Shown piece after piece: positions 36,269-44,857 of a DNA stretch of 64,000 bases. The translations under genes and the position numbers were made by a program. The stretch is from Lentibacillus amyloliquefaciens (lineage in GTDB: Bacteria; Bacillota; Bacilli; Bacillales; Amphibacillaceae). The stretch's first letter is position 1, and each line of letters begins with the position of its first letter. The stretch spans positions 248,001 through 312,000 of the forward strand of contig NZ_CP013862.1 of assembly GCF_001307805.1 (NCBI RefSeq), written 5' to 3'. The notes under the pieces are model-generated. The model had not been told where the DNA came from, ran no database searches, and was given only the letters and a program-made list of their open reading frames with translations.

Positions 36269-37480
36269 TTATGCCATGATCGGCGGCTGAAGTTCTTGCC
36301 GGCGGAATTCGGTTCGTTTATCAGCCGGGAGAATGCTGTAATAAGCATTGCTCGCTTTCTCCTCCTTGAGTGCCATCGGGACATTTGCGCGTGCAAGTGT
36401 TGTAATAAGTGGGACATCCATTTGTTTCTTCCGGGAATTTAAATAGTGCTGACCGGTTTTGGTCATGCCGAGCAGTCTGATATATGGAACTGAAGCGTTA
36501 CCTTTAATCAGGTTCACTTCTTCTTTTGTTGTATTTGTTAAAATGTGCGCAAAAATACGTTGCAGTCTTGTCCATGTATAGCGTTTCGTTTTAATAGCAT
36601 GCATCCATTCATGAAAGGATCCGGCCTTAAGTGCGGACTTTTTGATACGGTATTCGAGTCCTTCGTCAACACCATGGATGGCTGCAAGTTCACTGTCCGA
36701 CATGGTCATGACCCGATAATGCAACAGGCTGAAATACGACTCCCATGAATGCCAACAGTTGGCCTTTTGTTTATAATGCAAAAGCTGGGTAATTGTTTCT
36801 TCCGGAAGTGCACGCTTTACTTGTTCAGTCACTTTATTTGTTGCCAGCAGCTCTTCACGGATGCTTGTGGCACTAGCGATAGAATCAGTAATTGCCTGAT
36901 CGTGATAGCCGCTTTTTATACGGGTTATAGTTAGGGGGTCGATTGGCAGATCATTATCCAGAATTGATTTAACATAGCCGAACCCAAGGATATTATTAGG
37001 TTTTGCCAAATCCATTTTGTCTGTTGTCAGTCCGATGTGCCGATAAGCAAGGCGGCTGGCTTCAGGGAATGATTCCCCTTTATCCAGCTGCTCATGAAGC
37101 GCCGATTGGTAGGATGCCTGATTGTTTTTAAAAGTGTTATAGCCTTGAGTGAAGTATGAGATATCGCCGGATTCGCTGCCAAAACAAATGCTTGACACAC
37201 CTGCCTCATTTAGCGTCTTGACTGAACCCTCGGCAAATAGATCACTGCTTTGGACAGCATAGAGGTAGGGAAGTTCAAGCACTAGGTCAGCACCTGCTGA
37301 CAAAGCAGCTTTCGTTCGGTGAAACTTATCAATGATTGCCGGTTCACCACGCTGCAGAAATGATCCGCTCATGACAGCTATTATACAATCAGCACCTGTC
37401 GCTTCTCTTGATGCTTGAATATGATAAGCATGTCCATTATGAAAAGGATTATATTCAACAATTAAACCGCAAGCCTGCAT
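36269..37480 (-). CDS. tmcAL: tRNA(Met) cytidine acetate ligase (YlbM)
   Basis: The 403-residue enzyme makes N4-acetylcytidine at the wobble base of elongator tRNA-Met using acetate and ATP. The HxGH-type nucleotidyltransferase motif is seen in ACGLIVEYNPFHNGHAYHI, with GADCIIAVMSGSFLQRGEPA and ICFGSESGDI. ATG 37480 with AAGGAGC upstream is the start that places this motif at the N-terminus as in the family. It is divergent from ylbN. Confidence 0.93.
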   Translation of the reverse strand: MQACGLIVEYNPFHNGHAYHIQASREATGADCIIAVMSGSFLQRGEPAIIDKFHRTKAALSAGADLVLELPYLYAVQSSDLFAEGSVKTLNEAGVSSICFGSESGDISYFTQGYNTFKNNQASYQSALHEQLDKGESFPEASRLAYRHIGLTTDKMDLAKPNNILGFGYVKSILDNDLPIDPLTITRIKSGYHDQAITDSIASATSIREELLATNKVTEQVKRALPEETITQLLHYKQKANCWHSWESYFSLLHYRVMTMSDSELAAIHGVDEGLEYRIKKSALKAGSFHEWMHAIKTKRYTWTRLQRIFAHILTNTTKEEVNLIKGNASVPYIRLLGMTKTGQHYLNSRKKQMDVPLITTLARANVPMALKEEKASNAYYSILPADKRTEFRRQELQPPIMA

Positions 37481-37599
37481 AGTCTTTAGCTCCTTTTTCA
37501 AGTTGGTACTCATTGTATCAAAAAAAGTATGCGTATGCATGGTTGTCTATGTACTCCAACGGGAATACTGGAAACACGTAAATGTGTAAAGAAAATATG

Positions 37600-37628
37600 T
37601 TGACAAAACTGCATTTTCCTTTTAAAAT
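37600..37628 (+). promoter_or_regulatory. Sigma-A promoter of ylbN-rpmF
   Basis: TTGACA (37600-37605), 17 bases, TAAAAT (37623-37628): an almost perfect vegetative promoter 26 bases before the ylbN start. Confidence 0.8.
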
Positions 37629-37654
37629 AACTCATGTTGCCTTGAGGTGATTAT

Positions 37655-38176
37655 ATGAAATTTTCATTAGGACAAATTAAAAAAAATTCAAGGGATGAAC
37701 CCTTTTCATTCGATGAGCATGTCGATGTTTCCGAACTGGAAACCATGAAAAATGATATCCGGCAAATCGGTTCGGTTCACGTTCATGGGACCGCGATGGA
37801 CCAAGGTGATGAGATCATATTCACATTTAATATTGACGGCAAAATGATCCTGCCTTGTGCCCGCACATTGGTCGATGTGCCTTATACGTTTGATATCGAT
37901 ACAATTGAAGTGTTTTCTGAGTCACCTTATCAGGATGACGATTCTGATGATGAAATTCATCAAATTGATGGGGAAGTACTTGACTTAACCCCGCTAATCA
38001 AGGAAAATATCCAATTGGAAGTGCCATATCGTGTCTTTTCAGATGATGCAAATGCAAAAGGTCAAGCTCCGACAGAAGGGGATGGTTGGGCATTTGTTTC
38101 TGAGGAAAAAAATGAACAAAAACCAGATCCACGTTTGAAGAAACTGGAATCGTTACTGGAAGATGATGAAAAGTAG
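37655..38176 (+). CDS. ylbN: YceD/DUF177 family protein YlbN
   Basis: The 173-residue acidic protein of the DUF177 (YceD) family is linked to 23S rRNA accumulation in other bacteria and nearly always sits before rpmF. The mid-region MILPCARTLVDVPYTFDIDTIEVF and VLDLTPLIKENIQLEVPYRVF blocks are conserved. GAGGTG precedes the ATG. Transcribed with rpmF, 38 bases downstream. Confidence 0.9.
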   Translation: MKFSLGQIKKNSRDEPFSFDEHVDVSELETMKNDIRQIGSVHVHGTAMDQGDEIIFTFNIDGKMILPCARTLVDVPYTFDIDTIEVFSESPYQDDDSDDEIHQIDGEVLDLTPLIKENIQLEVPYRVFSDDANAKGQAPTEGDGWAFVSEEKNEQKPDPRLKKLESLLEDDEK

Positions 38177-38214
38177 AAATGTGTTTCCTTTTCAATTTGA
38201 AGGAGGTGTAAGTG

Positions 38215-38391
38215 ATGGCAGTACCAAAGAGAAGAACTTCAAAAAAGGTGAAAAACCAACGTCGTACGCATAAAAAACTGCATGTGCCAGGTCTGGTTGA
38301 ATGCTCAAATTGCGGTGAACTTACAAAACAGCATCATGTTTGCAAATCTTGCGGGCATTATGACGGAAAAGAAGTAGCAGCAAATGACTAA
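38215..38391 (+). CDS. rpmF: 50S ribosomal protein L32
   Basis: The 58-residue protein starts [20 protein letters not shown] and has two CxxC pairs (CSNC, CKSC), so this is the zinc-binding form of L32. AGGAGGTG stands 7 bases before the ATG. A terminator lies 22 bases after the stop. Confidence 0.97.
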   Translation: MAVPKRRTSKKVKNQRRTHKKLHVPGLVECSNCGELTKQHHVCKSCGHYDGKEVAAND

Positions 38392-38413
38392 TCCTGTCTC
38401 ATAGGTTTTCTGA

Positions 38414-38444
38414 ACAGATCACTGATAAGTGATCTGTTTTTATA
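38414..38444 (+). terminator. Terminator of ylbN-rpmF
   Basis: ACAGATCACT pairs with AGTGATCTGT around GATA, followed by a T-run. Confidence 0.88.
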
Positions 38445-38498
38445 TATAGGATTTGGAGCGGCAGACCTGATAATGAATAGGAAAAGGAGATTAAACAG

Positions 38499-39260
38499 AT
38501 GTCAGAGCTGGTTACATACAGGTATGATGAACAAGGTTTTGGTGAGATAACGCTGAACCGCCCGGAAAAAATGAATGCGATATCAAAGGAAATGGCTGAA
38601 GTCTTCAGTACAGCTTTGGAGACGGCTAAACAGCAATCAATAAAATTTTTAGTTATTACAGCTTCCGGTGAGCGGATGTTTTGTGCCGGAGGGGATCTAA
38701 ACGATTTGAATGCTGACTTGCCCTCTGATGAAGCATTTTCTGTTTTATATCCTATGAAGGAAGTTCTCTATGAAATCGCGTCTTTTCCAGTTCCTGTTGT
38801 CTGTTTATTAAATGGAGATGCTATGGGAGGCGGGTGTGAAATTGCCACAGCGTGTGATTTCCGTATTGCTAAGAAAGAAACCCGTTTCGGATTTGTCCAA
38901 ACAAAACTTGGAATCACGCCAGGCTGGGGCGGCGGAAGACTGTTATATGAAAAAGTTCACCCTGTGTTTGCCTATCAATGGCTGATGGAAGCAGAAATTC
39001 ATGGAGCAGAATACCTGCTGGAAAAAGGCTGGATCAACAGGGTCGTGCCGGAAGATGAATGGAATGACAGGGGAACCCTATTAAGACCGTATCTGGCTAA
39101 ATCTCTTGAGCAAATGAAAGTGTTAAAAAACCAATATTTACGCCAGGTATCCATTTTATCACTTTCCGCTCAAATGGATGAAGAGGTGAGAAATAGTGCT
39201 AATCTATGGGAGACTGCGGAGCATAAGGAAGCAATCAAGCATTTTTTTTCACGCAAATAA
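38499..39260 (+). CDS. Enoyl-CoA hydratase/isomerase family protein
   Basis: The 253-residue crotonase-fold protein has the oxyanion-hole motifs FCAGGDLNDLNA and GDAMGGGCEIATACDFRI, and GITPGWGGGRLL near the usual catalytic positions. The exact acyl-CoA substrate cannot be told; some relatives are 3-hydroxyisobutyryl-CoA or ethylmalonyl-CoA enzymes. It is absent from this spot in B. subtilis, where rpmF is followed by rsfA, so it is an insertion in the gene order. Its base composition looks like that of its neighbours. Confidence 0.85.
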   Translation: MSELVTYRYDEQGFGEITLNRPEKMNAISKEMAEVFSTALETAKQQSIKFLVITASGERMFCAGGDLNDLNADLPSDEAFSVLYPMKEVLYEIASFPVPVVCLLNGDAMGGGCEIATACDFRIAKKETRFGFVQTKLGITPGWGGGRLLYEKVHPVFAYQWLMEAEIHGAEYLLEKGWINRVVPEDEWNDRGTLLRPYLAKSLEQMKVLKNQYLRQVSILSLSAQMDEEVRNSANLWETAEHKEAIKHFFSRK

Positions 39261-39434
39261 GTTTTTGTTCATTTGCTGAAGACCGCACGCAGATGCATTT
39301 AGAAAGATTCATTGTTTTTAAACAGATCCAATCGATTTTAAGTTAACAGCCTACCCGAAAATTTTTGTTTCTGATCAATTCTATTACACCTACCTTTTGC
39401 ATACATTGATAGCAAATGTATTAGGAGGGGTGTT

Positions 39435-39917
39435 ATGAATGCAACACGGCAGGATGCATGGTCGAAAGATGAAGATATATTATTGGCAGAAACTGTCCTT
39501 CGCCATATAAGAGAAGGAAAGACGCAGCTTGAAGCATTCAAAGAGGTAGCTCATCAGTTATCAAGAACATCAGCAGCATGCGGTTTTCGCTGGAATGCGT
39601 CGATCCGCAAAACATATGAAAACGCCATTGAAAGTGCTAAAGAGGACCGAAAACAAAATAACCGGCAGAAAACAATGGTTGACCATGATTCAAAATCTAT
39701 GAACAATGAAGACCCGCTTGCTGCTGCTATTTCACTGCTTGAAAAAATCCGCACGGACTCACCGGCAGAAGATTTCGGATTCCCGGAAGATCAGGAAATG
39801 GCACATAGACAGCTACTACAGGAAAATAAAGCGTTAAAAAAGCAGTTGATGCATTACGAACAGGCTTGGGAAGAGATGGGGAAGTTGTGGAATTGGGTCA
39901 ATGAACAACAGAAGTGA
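39435..39917 (+). CDS. rsfA: RsfA family transcriptional regulator
   Basis: The 160-residue protein has an N-terminal Myb/SANT-like helix-turn-helix ([27 protein letters not shown]; then [20 protein letters not shown]) and a C-terminal coiled coil ([17 protein letters not shown]). RsfA in B. subtilis is made in the forespore under sigma-F and adjusts sigma-F genes; paralogues exist. GGAGGGG precedes the ATG. Monocistronic. Confidence 0.88.
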   Translation: MNATRQDAWSKDEDILLAETVLRHIREGKTQLEAFKEVAHQLSRTSAACGFRWNASIRKTYENAIESAKEDRKQNNRQKTMVDHDSKSMNNEDPLAAAISLLEKIRTDSPAEDFGFPEDQEMAHRQLLQENKALKKQLMHYEQAWEEMGKLWNWVNEQQK

Positions 39918-39965
39918 AAAAATAAGACATGAATGTTGGTAAAATGCCATTCATGTCTTTATTTC
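39918..39965. terminator. Bidirectional terminator between rsfA and ylbP
   Basis: AAGACATGAATG pairs perfectly with CATTCATGTCTT, with A and T runs on the two sides. Confidence 0.88.
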
Positions 39966-39980
39966 TTATGGATTTAACAG

Positions 39981-40487
39981 TTATTCTTCAGGATCACTGT
40001 TTGACTGCCCGGTGTCTTTTTCCTTAACACCTTCAGGCATCCAGATAAGCGGGTTTTCACCCCGGTCGCGTTCCATGTCGTATTGGGCTTTTTGGAAGTC
40101 CATTTTTTCCCAAAAGGCATGTGAGTTAATCCGCGGATTTGTTTTAATCGGCAGTTCAAAACTTTTGGCAAAATCAACGAGAGCTTTTCCATAAAATCTC
40201 CCGCGGTAATCAGGCAAAACCTCCAGCTTCCACAGCTCCAGATAGTCCTGAGCCGGTTCGAAATAATTATCGTATTTGGCACTTATTCTGTATAAGCTCA
40301 TGCGTCCAATCAGATTGTGTCCGATATAAATCCCATAAAATGGCGACTCGCTGTTGTTTTCAATGATGTTGTTTTGAAAATCTTCCAGCATAGACAGTTC
40401 CTGATTGCCATATTCCTTGAAGCGCTTAAACTGCTCCAGCGTTTTATAATTGATTAGGAGTCTCTCAACTTGTATATTATTCATCAT
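39981..40487 (-). CDS. ylbP: GNAT family N-acetyltransferase YlbP
   Basis: The 168-residue protein has a GNAT fold: the acetyl-CoA loop appears as LPDYRGRFYGKALV, after strand YLELWKLEVL. The C-terminal FWEKMDFQKAQYDMERDRGENPLIWMPEG matches YlbP. Substrate unknown. Two adjacent ATGs begin the ORF; the ribosome site (GGGGCTGAAG) is weak. Confidence 0.82.
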   Translation of the reverse strand: MMNNIQVERLLINYKTLEQFKRFKEYGNQELSMLEDFQNNIIENNSESPFYGIYIGHNLIGRMSLYRISAKYDNYFEPAQDYLELWKLEVLPDYRGRFYGKALVDFAKSFELPIKTNPRINSHAFWEKMDFQKAQYDMERDRGENPLIWMPEGVKEKDTGQSNSDPEE

Positions 40488-40660
40488 TCTTCAGCCCCCA
40501 GAAACAAAAGTATTTAGAATTTCTCCACTTTTAATTATAATATAAAAGAAGCGGGAATGGAATGAAAGCGAATGAGAATCACGCACTTTTAACAAAATTC
40601 CTCTCTTCGTCATTTGATTGAAGAAAAACTTGAGCTGCAGAAGGGAATTAATGACCGGAT

Positions 40661-41041
40661 ATGATATGGGATATGTTTGTTTATGTTATTGGAATCATCA
40701 TCACCATACCAGTTATTGCAACGACAACTGTGTATGCCGGCAGCAAAATGCTGCATAATAATAAATGGAAAGCATTTCATGCAGCTGTGAATTGGACAAC
40801 GCTTCTCTATATTATTGCAGTTATTGCCATGCTGAAAACCATTTTTGAAAGCACATTTTTAAGTTTTATCCTTCTGATGTTGCTTAGTCTGTTTACGGTT
40901 ATTGTTGTGTTTCACTGGAAAATGTATACCGAAATTGTTTTCAATAAAATTTTTAAAATTTTTTGGCGTGTCTGCTTTTTGATTTTCTTCCTGCTATATG
41001 TTCTTCTGATTGTAATTGGAACAATCATTTATATTGTTTAG
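40661..41041 (+). CDS. DUF3397 membrane protein
   Basis: The 126-residue, four-helix protein (MFVYVIGIIITIPVIATTTVYAG, NWTTLLYIIAVIAMLKTIF, FLSFILLMLLSLFTVIVVF, WRVCFLIFFLLYVLLIVI) fits DUF3397, usually located beside bshC. The start is doubtful: AAGGGA is 15 bases before ATG 40661 and better placed for the out-of-frame ATG at 40651, so a one-base error near 40652-40660 is possible. Function unknown. Confidence 0.75.
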   Translation: MIWDMFVYVIGIIITIPVIATTTVYAGSKMLHNNKWKAFHAAVNWTTLLYIIAVIAMLKTIFESTFLSFILLMLLSLFTVIVVFHWKMYTEIVFNKIFKIFWRVCFLIFFLLYVLLIVIGTIIYIV

Positions 41042-41151
41042 TCTACAGACTGTATTATTTGCGTTCATAAACAGAATGGGTGCAATCCGAAGTTGATTTA
41101 TGTACAATCAGAATGGATAGTTTCGATAACCGTTAAAGGAGCATATGACGT

Positions 41152-42777
41152 ATGCACATCACGCCAATTAAATTACAAAATCAGAATGCGCTAATAGACG
41201 ATTATCGCAATCAGGAACCAAATATATTAGAGCATTTTGACTATGATCCATATTCTGAAGAAACATACCAAACGAGAATGCAGCAACTGAAGCAAAAGCA
41301 AATCGATCGTGATCGTCTTCGAGAAGTAGTAGAAACGATGAATAAACGATGGGATGCTCCCCAACAAACTTATTATAACATTGAACGACTGAAAGAAGAG
41401 AACAGTGTTGTGGTGATCGGCGGACAGCAGGCGGGGCTTCTGACAGGTCCGATGTATACGATTAATAAAATCATATCAATCATCCAATTGGCCAGGCGTC
41501 AGGAAGCCAAATTACAGGTGCCTGTTATACCGGTTTTTTGGATAGCCGGTGAAGACCATGATTTTGATGAAATTAACCATGTTTATGTTCAGAAAGAAAA
41601 CGTTATGACGAAACACATATTGAATCAAAATGTCGCCGATAAGCCATCTGTTTCAACGGTTGAAATTGATAAAGCGGCTGCTGTTCAATGGGTCGATGAA
41701 TTATTTGAACAGCTCACTGAAACAGAACATACCCGGAATGTGTACCGGACTATTCGAGACTGTCTGGACCGGTCTTCTACATATGTGGATTTTTTTGCGC
41801 AAGTTGTTTATCAATTGTTCGACGAGGAAGGAATTGTTCTTGTCGATTCCGGTGCTGAGGAGTTGCGTGAGATTGAACGTGAGCACTTTGCTGCATTAAT
41901 TGACAAGCAACAAGAAATCAGTTCCGGGGTCTATACGACCTTACAGCAGCTAAACCAAAAAGGTTACACGGTTTCGCTGGATACAGAGCCTGAAGAAACA
42001 CATCTTTTTTACCATAAAGGCAATGACCGAATTTTATTGATGCGGGATTCTGATGGAAATTGGACGGGGAAACAGAATGAAGTCACGCTGACCACTAACG
42101 AAATGGTGGAAACTGCTCATTTCCATCCCGGTCTTTTAAGTAATAATGTCGTGACAAGACCGGTTATGCAGGAATTATTATTTCCTACTCTCGCATTCAT
42201 TGGCGGACCGGGTGAAGTGGGTTACTGGTCCGCTTTAAAGCCCGCTTTCCATGCGGTGAATATGGACATGCCGCCGGTAGTTCCCCGGCTTTCACTAACA
42301 CTTGTTGACCGCCACATTGAAAAATCAATGCGTGAGTATGGCATTTCGTGTGAGAAGGCAATTAACCGTGGCAGTGCGGCTTCTAAGACCAAATGGCTGG
42401 CGTCTCAAAGCAAAGCACCACTGCATGAGGTGGCCTCTGAGGTGAGGCGGGCCATTGGTGACGTGCACGAACCGCTGCGCGATATTGCCAGAGAAACACG
42501 ATCTGATTTAGGTGAATTGGCAGATAAGAACTTGTACTATTTAAATGAACATATCGAGTATCTTGAAAATCGTATTCTGAAAACAATCGAAGAAAACCAC
42601 AAGAAGCAGCTACATGAATTTGATCTGGTTCACCAACACATGCATCCATATAATGGATTACAGGAACGGATCTGGAATCCAGTGTTTTGGATAAATGTTT
42701 ATGGCACTGACTTTATTAAAAAATTAGTTCAGGAACCGTGTTCATTCGAAGACGATCACCATGCTGTTTATCTATAA
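41152..42777 (+). CDS. bshC: Bacillithiol biosynthesis cysteine-adding enzyme BshC
   Basis: The 541-residue putative cysteine ligase completes bacillithiol, the low-molecular-weight thiol of Bacillaceae. Conserved blocks: VVVIGGQQAGLLTGPMYTI, IPVFWIAGEDHDFDEINHV, FIGGPGEVGYWSALKPAF and a long C-terminal coiled coil. AAAGGAGC lies before the ATG. bshC beside mraZ is the usual order in Bacilli. Confidence 0.95.
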   Translation: MHITPIKLQNQNALIDDYRNQEPNILEHFDYDPYSEETYQTRMQQLKQKQIDRDRLREVVETMNKRWDAPQQTYYNIERLKEENSVVVIGGQQAGLLTGPMYTINKIISIIQLARRQEAKLQVPVIPVFWIAGEDHDFDEINHVYVQKENVMTKHILNQNVADKPSVSTVEIDKAAAVQWVDELFEQLTETEHTRNVYRTIRDCLDRSSTYVDFFAQVVYQLFDEEGIVLVDSGAEELREIEREHFAALIDKQQEISSGVYTTLQQLNQKGYTVSLDTEPEETHLFYHKGNDRILLMRDSDGNWTGKQNEVTLTTNEMVETAHFHPGLLSNNVVTRPVMQELLFPTLAFIGGPGEVGYWSALKPAFHAVNMDMPPVVPRLSLTLVDRHIEKSMREYGISCEKAINRGSAASKTKWLASQSKAPLHEVASEVRRAIGDVHEPLRDIARETRSDLGELADKNLYYLNEHIEYLENRILKTIEENHKKQLHEFDLVHQHMHPYNGLQERIWNPVFWINVYGTDFIKKLVQEPCSFEDDHHAVYL

Positions 42778-42792
42778 CGGGTGATAATCCCC

Positions 42793-42841
42793 CCACCTTC
42801 TACCACTTTTACATTAATGAGTGGCAGGAGGTGGTTTTTTT
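42793..42841 (+). terminator. Terminator of bshC
   Basis: CCACCTTCTACCACT pairs with AGTGGCAGGAGGTGG and is followed by TTTTTTT. A second weaker stem, AAACAGGA/TCCTGTTT (42849-42880), follows. Confidence 0.82.
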
Positions 42842-42961
42842 ATGCCGAAAACAGGATGCTCCCCACTGTTGTTCCTGTTTGAAAAGTTTTTGTCAGAGTT
42901 TACGGCATTCCCTCATTTGAGACTGCCCACAAAAAAATTAGATAAAATTTAAAAGATATGG

Positions 42962-43008
42962 TGGTGAATAGTGGGGGAATGTGGTAACATGTGTATAAGA
43001 AAGTGGGG
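42962..43008 (+). promoter_or_regulatory. MraZ operator: 10-bp-spaced TGG repeats
   Basis: TGGTG (42962), TGGGG (42972), TGGTA (42982) and the degenerate TGTAT (42992) stand exactly 10 bases apart, with TGGGG again at 43004. MraZ from several bacteria binds TGGGN repeats with 5-base spacers in front of its own operon, so autoregulation of the dcw cluster is inferred. The 42778-43016 gap holds nothing else but the bshC terminator. Confidence 0.6.
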
Positions 43009-43016
43009 CGGACTCT

Positions 43017-43448
43017 ATGTTCATGGGCGAATACCAGCACAATATCGATTCAAAAGGAAGAATTATTGTGCCTGCCAAGTTTCGGGAGGGGCTTGGAGAC
43101 AGCTTTGTTGTCACCCGTGGACTGGATAAGTGTTTGTTCGCCTACCCAATGGATGAATGGAAATTACTTGAAGAGAAGTTAAAAAAGCTCCCGCTTACGA
43201 AAAAAGACGCCCGTGCATTTACAAGGTTTTTCTTCTCCGGCGCAATTGAATGTGATGTGGACAAACAGGGGAGAATAAACATCCCGCAGCCGTTAAGGAA
43301 CTATGCTGCTTTGGATAAAGAATGTGTTGTCATAGGCGTATCCAATCGGGTTGAATTCTGGGCTGAAGAAAAATGGAAAACCTATTTCGATGACTCGGAA
43401 GAATCATTCGGTGAAATTGCCGAAAACCTGATGGATTTTGATATTTAA
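43017..43448 (+). CDS. mraZ: Transcriptional regulator MraZ
   Basis: The 143-residue protein has two AbrB-like SpoVT domains ([42 protein letters not shown]), each with the DxKGR motif. It forms ring-shaped oligomers and represses the division/cell-wall cluster it heads. The operator repeats are just upstream. ATG 43017 is used; an ATG two codons later is an alternative. Confidence 0.95.
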   Translation: MFMGEYQHNIDSKGRIIVPAKFREGLGDSFVVTRGLDKCLFAYPMDEWKLLEEKLKKLPLTKKDARAFTRFFFSGAIECDVDKQGRINIPQPLRNYAALDKECVVIGVSNRVEFWAEEKWKTYFDDSEESFGEIAENLMDFDI

Positions 43449-43486
43449 TAAAGTAATTATGTTAATAAGGAAACCAGGTGTCGTAC

Positions 43487-44467
43487 ATGTTCAATCATTA
43501 CAGTGTATTAGAAGAAGAAGTCATTAATGGACTGGCTATTAAGCCTGACGGTACATATGTCGACTGTACAGTTGGCGGCGGAGGTCATGCTGAGCGGATT
43601 GTCTCACGCTTAAACGACGAGGGACTTTTAATTGCTTTTGATCAGGATCAGGAAGCATTGCAAGCCGCAGAAGACCGTCTTAATCCGTTCCATGAAAGGA
43701 TGCTTTTCGTTCAGGCAAATTTCAGGGAGCTGGAAGAAAAATTAGCGGATCACCAGATCGATATCACTGATGGTTTTTTGTTTGACCTTGGCGTTTCTTC
43801 ACCGCAGCTGGATCAGGGTGAAAGAGGCTTTAGCTATCAGCACGATGCCAAGCTCGACATGCGCATGAATCAAGAGCAAGAGCTTGATGCACGTGACATT
43901 GTAAACGAATGGTCCTACAGCCAACTTGTTAAAATATTTTTCAGTTATGGTGAAGAGAAGTTTTCCAAACAAATCGCACGTAAAATTGAGACGATGAGGA
44001 AAGAACAGGCAATCGATACAACTTATCAGCTGGTGGAGATTATTAAGGATGCAATCCCCGCCCCTGCCCGACGAAAGGGAGGACATCCTGCCAAGCGGAT
44101 ATTCCAGGCGCTCAGGATTGCCGTCAATGACGAATTAAGCGCTTTTAACGATGCACTTCATCAAGCTGCTCGATGTGTCGGCATTAATGGCAGGATTGCT
44201 GTTATTACATTTCACTCACTTGAGGACAGAATCTGTAAACAAGCATTTAAAAAATGGACAAGTGCAAAACCGGTCCCGCGAAACTTACCTGTGATTCCGG
44301 ACGATCATCAGGCACCATTCAAACTGGTCAATAAAAAACCGCTAATACCGAGTGAGGATGAACTGGATGAAAATCGACGCTCCCACTCAGCCAAGCTTCG
44401 AATCGTGGAAAAAACAGGGCAGTGGAATGAGGATTTCACATATGAAGAAGGGTGGAGAAAATTATGA
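43487..44467 (+). CDS. rsmH: 16S rRNA (cytosine(1402)-N4)-methyltransferase RsmH
   Basis: The 326-residue SAM methyltransferase modifies C1402 of 16S rRNA. Motifs: [51 protein letters not shown], and [19 protein letters not shown] 43487 is preferred over the GTG at 43478 because AGGTG lies 7 bases upstream. Its stop overlaps the ftsL start. Confidence 0.96.
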   Translation: MFNHYSVLEEEVINGLAIKPDGTYVDCTVGGGGHAERIVSRLNDEGLLIAFDQDQEALQAAEDRLNPFHERMLFVQANFRELEEKLADHQIDITDGFLFDLGVSSPQLDQGERGFSYQHDAKLDMRMNQEQELDARDIVNEWSYSQLVKIFFSYGEEKFSKQIARKIETMRKEQAIDTTYQLVEIIKDAIPAPARRKGGHPAKRIFQALRIAVNDELSAFNDALHQAARCVGINGRIAVITFHSLEDRICKQAFKKWTSAKPVPRNLPVIPDDHQAPFKLVNKKPLIPSEDELDENRRSHSAKLRIVEKTGQWNEDFTYEEGWRKL

Positions 44468-44841
44468 ATGAAAATCTGGCGCAAAGCTGGGAAAAGTCTT
44501 ATTCCTCGAGCGCACCACAACAAGACAAACAAACATTAGTTAAAGTCCGGAAGAAAGGCTGGATAACAAAAGGTGAAAAGGTTTTATACTCACTTGTAGC
44601 TGTTATGCTGATTGCTGTCAGTATTTATGTCGTATCCTTCGCTTCCACAACAGATACGCTGAACAGGGAAGTAGAGTCACTTGAGGCGAACGTACAGCAT
44701 CAGAAAGTTACCAACGAAGGACTTGTTTATGAGAAAAAGCAATTAGAAAGACCTGAGCGCATTACCCGGATTGCGAAAGAAAACGGGTTAAAAATACAAG
44801 ATGCCCAGGTAAAACAGGCAACAGCTTTTAACAATAACTAA
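44464..44841 (+). CDS. ftsL: Cell-division protein FtsL
   Basis: The 125-residue bitopic protein has a basic cytoplasmic N-terminus, one membrane helix (about 44-63; [18 protein letters not shown]) and a leucine-zipper-like extracellular coiled coil ([19 protein letters not shown]). FtsL joins DivIC and DivIB in the septal complex that activates FtsW-PBP2B. The ATG overlaps the rsmH TGA (ATGA), so the two are translationally coupled. Confidence 0.92.
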   Translation: MNENLAQSWEKSYSSSAPQQDKQTLVKVRKKGWITKGEKVLYSLVAVMLIAVSIYVVSFASTTDTLNREVESLEANVQHQKVTNEGLVYEKKQLERPERITRIAKENGLKIQDAQVKQATAFNNN

Positions 44842-44857
44842 ACAAGGCGGATGAGTC

